Assembly: GCA_019232645.1 (NCBI GenBank)
Contig: JAFANO010000455.1
Location: 1-7,183 of the forward strand
Direction: 5' to 3'
Length of the DNA stretch: 7,183 nucleotides
Origin: Planctomycetaceae bacterium
GTDB taxonomy: Bacteria; Planctomycetota; Planctomycetia; Isosphaerales; Isosphaeraceae
Positions 5,668 to 7,183 of this stretch are shown piece after piece. The number at the start of each line of letters is the position of its first letter. The first letter of the stretch is position 1. The notes beneath the pieces are model-generated. The model saw only the letters and a program-made list of their open reading frames with translations, was not told where the DNA came from and did not search any database. Position numbers and translations under genes: made by a program.

Positions 5668-5695
5668 TTGAGCCCCCTCGGGGGCGGGTTAAAAT
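5668..5695 (+). promoter_or_regulatory. candidate promoter for treS
   Basis: TTGAGC (5668-5673; four of six) and TAAAAT (5690-5695; five of six) with a 16-nt spacer. The predicted start near 5702 would leave a leader of about 200 nt. The spacer contains a perfect inverted repeat (5672-5685), so a protein or supercoiling could act there, or the repeat may belong to the end of cls. Confidence 0.35.
5672..5685. terminator. short G+C hairpin after cls
   Basis: GCCCCC and GGGGGC (5672-5677 and 5680-5685) can pair, realistically as five pairs around CTCG, 58 nt after the cls stop. GGGTTAAAA follows instead of a T-run. A terminator role is weak, and the site overlaps the candidate treS promoter. 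Confidence 0.3.
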
Positions 5696-5898
5696 GATCA
5701 ACCGAAGGTCCTCGGGACGACCTGACGACCTGACAAAACCTGGGACATCTCCGGGACCCCGCTTCATCCACCCCGGGTCGGGGCCGGAATCGGAGTCGCT
5801 GAAGTTCCTTCGTCGCATCGTTTCCATTTCCGCCCGCGTCCCGAGGCCGGTGCCGCGGGGAGAGGAGGGGGTCAGTGGTCAGCGCCAGGGGATCGCGC

Positions 5899-7183
5899 AT
5901 GAGCAGTCCGGACATCCTGTGGTACATGGATGCCATCTTTTACGAGGTCTATGTCCGGGGTTTCTTCGACGCCACGGACGACGGCAACGGCGACCTCAAG
6001 GGGCTGACCTCCAAGCTCGACTACCTGCAGGACCTCGGGGTCGACTGCCTCTGGCTGATGCCCATCTATGCCTCGCCGCTGAAGGACGACGGCTACGACA
6101 TCTCCGACTTCCGCAAGATCCACCCGACCATCGGCACCGTCGAGGACTTCGAGACGCTGACCAAGGCCGCGCACGCCCGGGGCATCCGGGTCATCGCCGA
6201 CCTGGTGGTCAACCACACCTCCGACCAGCACCCCTGGTTCCAGGAGGCCCGGCGCGACCCGAACTCCCCGAAGCGCGATTACTACGTCTGGAGCGACACC
6301 GACCAGAAGTACCAGGGCGTCCGGATCATCTTCAAGGACACCGAGCTTTCGAACTGGACACTCGACCCGATCGCCCGCCAGTACTACTGGCACCGCTTCT
6401 TCAGCCACCAGCCCGACTTGAACTACGACAACCCGGCGGTCCGCCGTGAGATGCTCGACATCATCAGCTTCTGGCTCGACCGCGGCATCGACGGCTTCCG
6501 GGTCGACGCCGTGCCTTACCTCTACGAGCGCGAGGGGACCAGTTGCGAGAACCTGCCGGAGACGCACCGCTTCCTCAAGGAGATGCGCCGGTTCGTCGAC
6601 GATCGGTACCCGGGGACCCTGCTCCTGGCCGAGGCCAACCAGTGGCCGATCGACCTGCTCCCCTACTTCGGCGAGGGGGACGAGTTCCAGATGGCGTTCA
6701 ACTTCCCACTCATGCCACGGGTGTTCATGGCGATCCGCCGCGAGGACAACCGGCCGATCATCGACATCATGTCGCAGATGCCCTCGATCCCGCCGACCTG
6801 CCAGTGGGCGCTGTTCCTCCGCAACCACGACGAGCTGACGCTCGAGATGGTGACCGACGAGGAGCGCGACTACATGTACTCGGAGTACGCGCGCGACATC
6901 CGCATGAAATCGAACGTCGGCATCCGCCGCCGGCTCGCGCCGCTGCTCGACAACGGTCGCGACGAGATCCAGCTGATGACCGCGATCCTCTTCTCGCTGC
7001 CTGGGTCGCCGGTTCTCTACTACGGTGATGAGATCGCGATGGGAGACAACATCTTTCTCGGCGACCGCGACGGGGTGCGGACGCCGATGCAGTGGACCGG
7101 CGACCGCAACGGCGGCTTCTCGCGCGCCGACTTCGCGCAGCTCTACGCGCCGCCGTTGATGGACCCCGTATTCGGCTTTCAGG
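5899..7183 (+). CDS. treS: trehalose synthase / maltose alpha-D-glucosyltransferase, 3' end outside window
   Basis: A GH13 enzyme that interconverts maltose and trehalose by intramolecular transglucosylation in the cytoplasm; 428 codons are visible and the frame is open at the right edge. Family hallmarks in order: [14 protein letters not shown] (11-24), DDGYDISDF (63-71), [14 protein letters not shown] (101-114), [16 protein letters not shown] (199-214) with nucleophile D203, [10 protein letters not shown] (241-250) with acid/base E245, [20 protein letters not shown] (306-325) with D311, and [12 protein letters not shown] (374-385). The strong similarity through PYLYEREGT and CENLPETH separates TreS from other GH13 amylases. 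The ATG has AGGGG (5887-5891) seven nt upstream. TreS alone is about 550-600 residues, while many bacteria fuse it to a maltokinase domain, giving about 1100; the window ends too early to tell. In the known pathway the maltose can be phosphorylated and fed to GlgE for alpha-glucan synthesis, but none of those partners is seen here. Confidence 0.95.
   Translation, partial: MSSPDILWYMDAIFYEVYVRGFFDATDDGNGDLKGLTSKLDYLQDLGVDCLWLMPIYASPLKDDGYDISDFRKIHPTIGTVEDFETLTKAAHARGIRVIADLVVNHTSDQHPWFQEARRDPNSPKRDYYVWSDTDQKYQGVRIIFKDTELSNWTLDPIARQYYWHRFFSHQPDLNYDNPAVRREMLDIISFWLDRGIDGFRVDAVPYLYEREGTSCENLPETHRFLKEMRRFVDDRYPGTLLLAEANQWPIDLLPYFGEGDEFQMAFNFPLMPRVFMAIRREDNRPIIDIMSQMPSIPPTCQWALFLRNHDELTLEMVTDEERDYMYSEYARDIRMKSNVGIRRRLAPLLDNGRDEIQLMTAILFSLPGSPVLYYGDEIAMGDNIFLGDRDGVRTPMQWTGDRNGGFSRADFAQLYAPPLMDPVFGFQ

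Larger units (their letters stand above)
5614..5898. other. spacer between cls and treS
   Basis: 285 nt without a gene. It holds a short G+C hairpin (5672-5685), a promoter candidate overlapping it (5668-5695), an 8-bp tandem repeat of ACGACCTG (5717-5724 and 5725-5732) and the treS ribosome-binding site AGGGG (5887-5891). Confidence 0.55.

Noticed and set aside
3987..6449. 820-codon plus-strand open frame over cls and treS
   Set aside because: Shadow frame of two clear enzymes; Arg/Pro/Gly-rich with no motifs.
1..7183. tRNA, rRNA, CRISPR array, insertion sequence or transposase gene
   Set aside because: No cloverleaf, regularly spaced repeat array or transposase motif was seen on either strand.

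Overview
The window looks like chromosomal DNA of a G+C-rich planctomycete, most likely from the Isosphaeraceae/Gemmatales group. This rests on the mix of genes (a PEP-CTERM sorted protein, a formylglycine-generating enzyme, trehalose synthase), strong third-position G+C, and long gene-poor spacers with C/G-rich inverted-repeat elements. The taxonomic call is inference; there is no rRNA or marker gene here.

Layout. Positions 1-122 may hold the start of a gene on the minus strand that leaves through the left edge (weak). Positions 123-1020 carry no convincing gene, only a palindromic element (about 209-338), a 15-bp tandem repeat (471-510) and a short A+T-rich patch (719-757). At 1022-1145 the base composition collapses to about 20% G+C by hand count. 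A perfect TTGACA promoter box follows, then a roughly 350-nt leader rich in hairpins that contains a 10-codon ORF with a perfect Shine-Dalgarno. Behind it lies the gene for a small secreted PEP-CTERM protein (1532-2143), closed by a perfect 9-bp hairpin. A spacer follows (2191-2571) with a coding-like fragment on the minus strand. Next come a membrane-anchored formylglycine-generating enzyme (2572-3780), a spacer with a second copy of the palindromic element (3790-3912), a cardiolipin synthase of the phospholipase D superfamily (4186-5613), and the first 428 codons of trehalose synthase treS (from 5899, cut by the right edge).

How the genes fit together. All four firm genes lie on the plus strand, but the gaps are 285 to 428 nt and each has its own ribosome-binding site, so they look like separate transcription units rather than an operon. 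The PEP-CTERM protein would be exported and handled by an exosortase encoded elsewhere. The formylglycine-generating enzyme would activate sulfatases encoded elsewhere. Cardiolipin synthase and trehalose synthase both fit membrane and osmotic-stress physiology, but that link is inference.

The most unusual part is 1022-1531: an A+T-rich island, a strong promoter and a long structured leader with a tiny upstream ORF, all in front of one surface-protein gene. It is a good candidate for an undescribed cis-regulatory RNA or leader-peptide control system.
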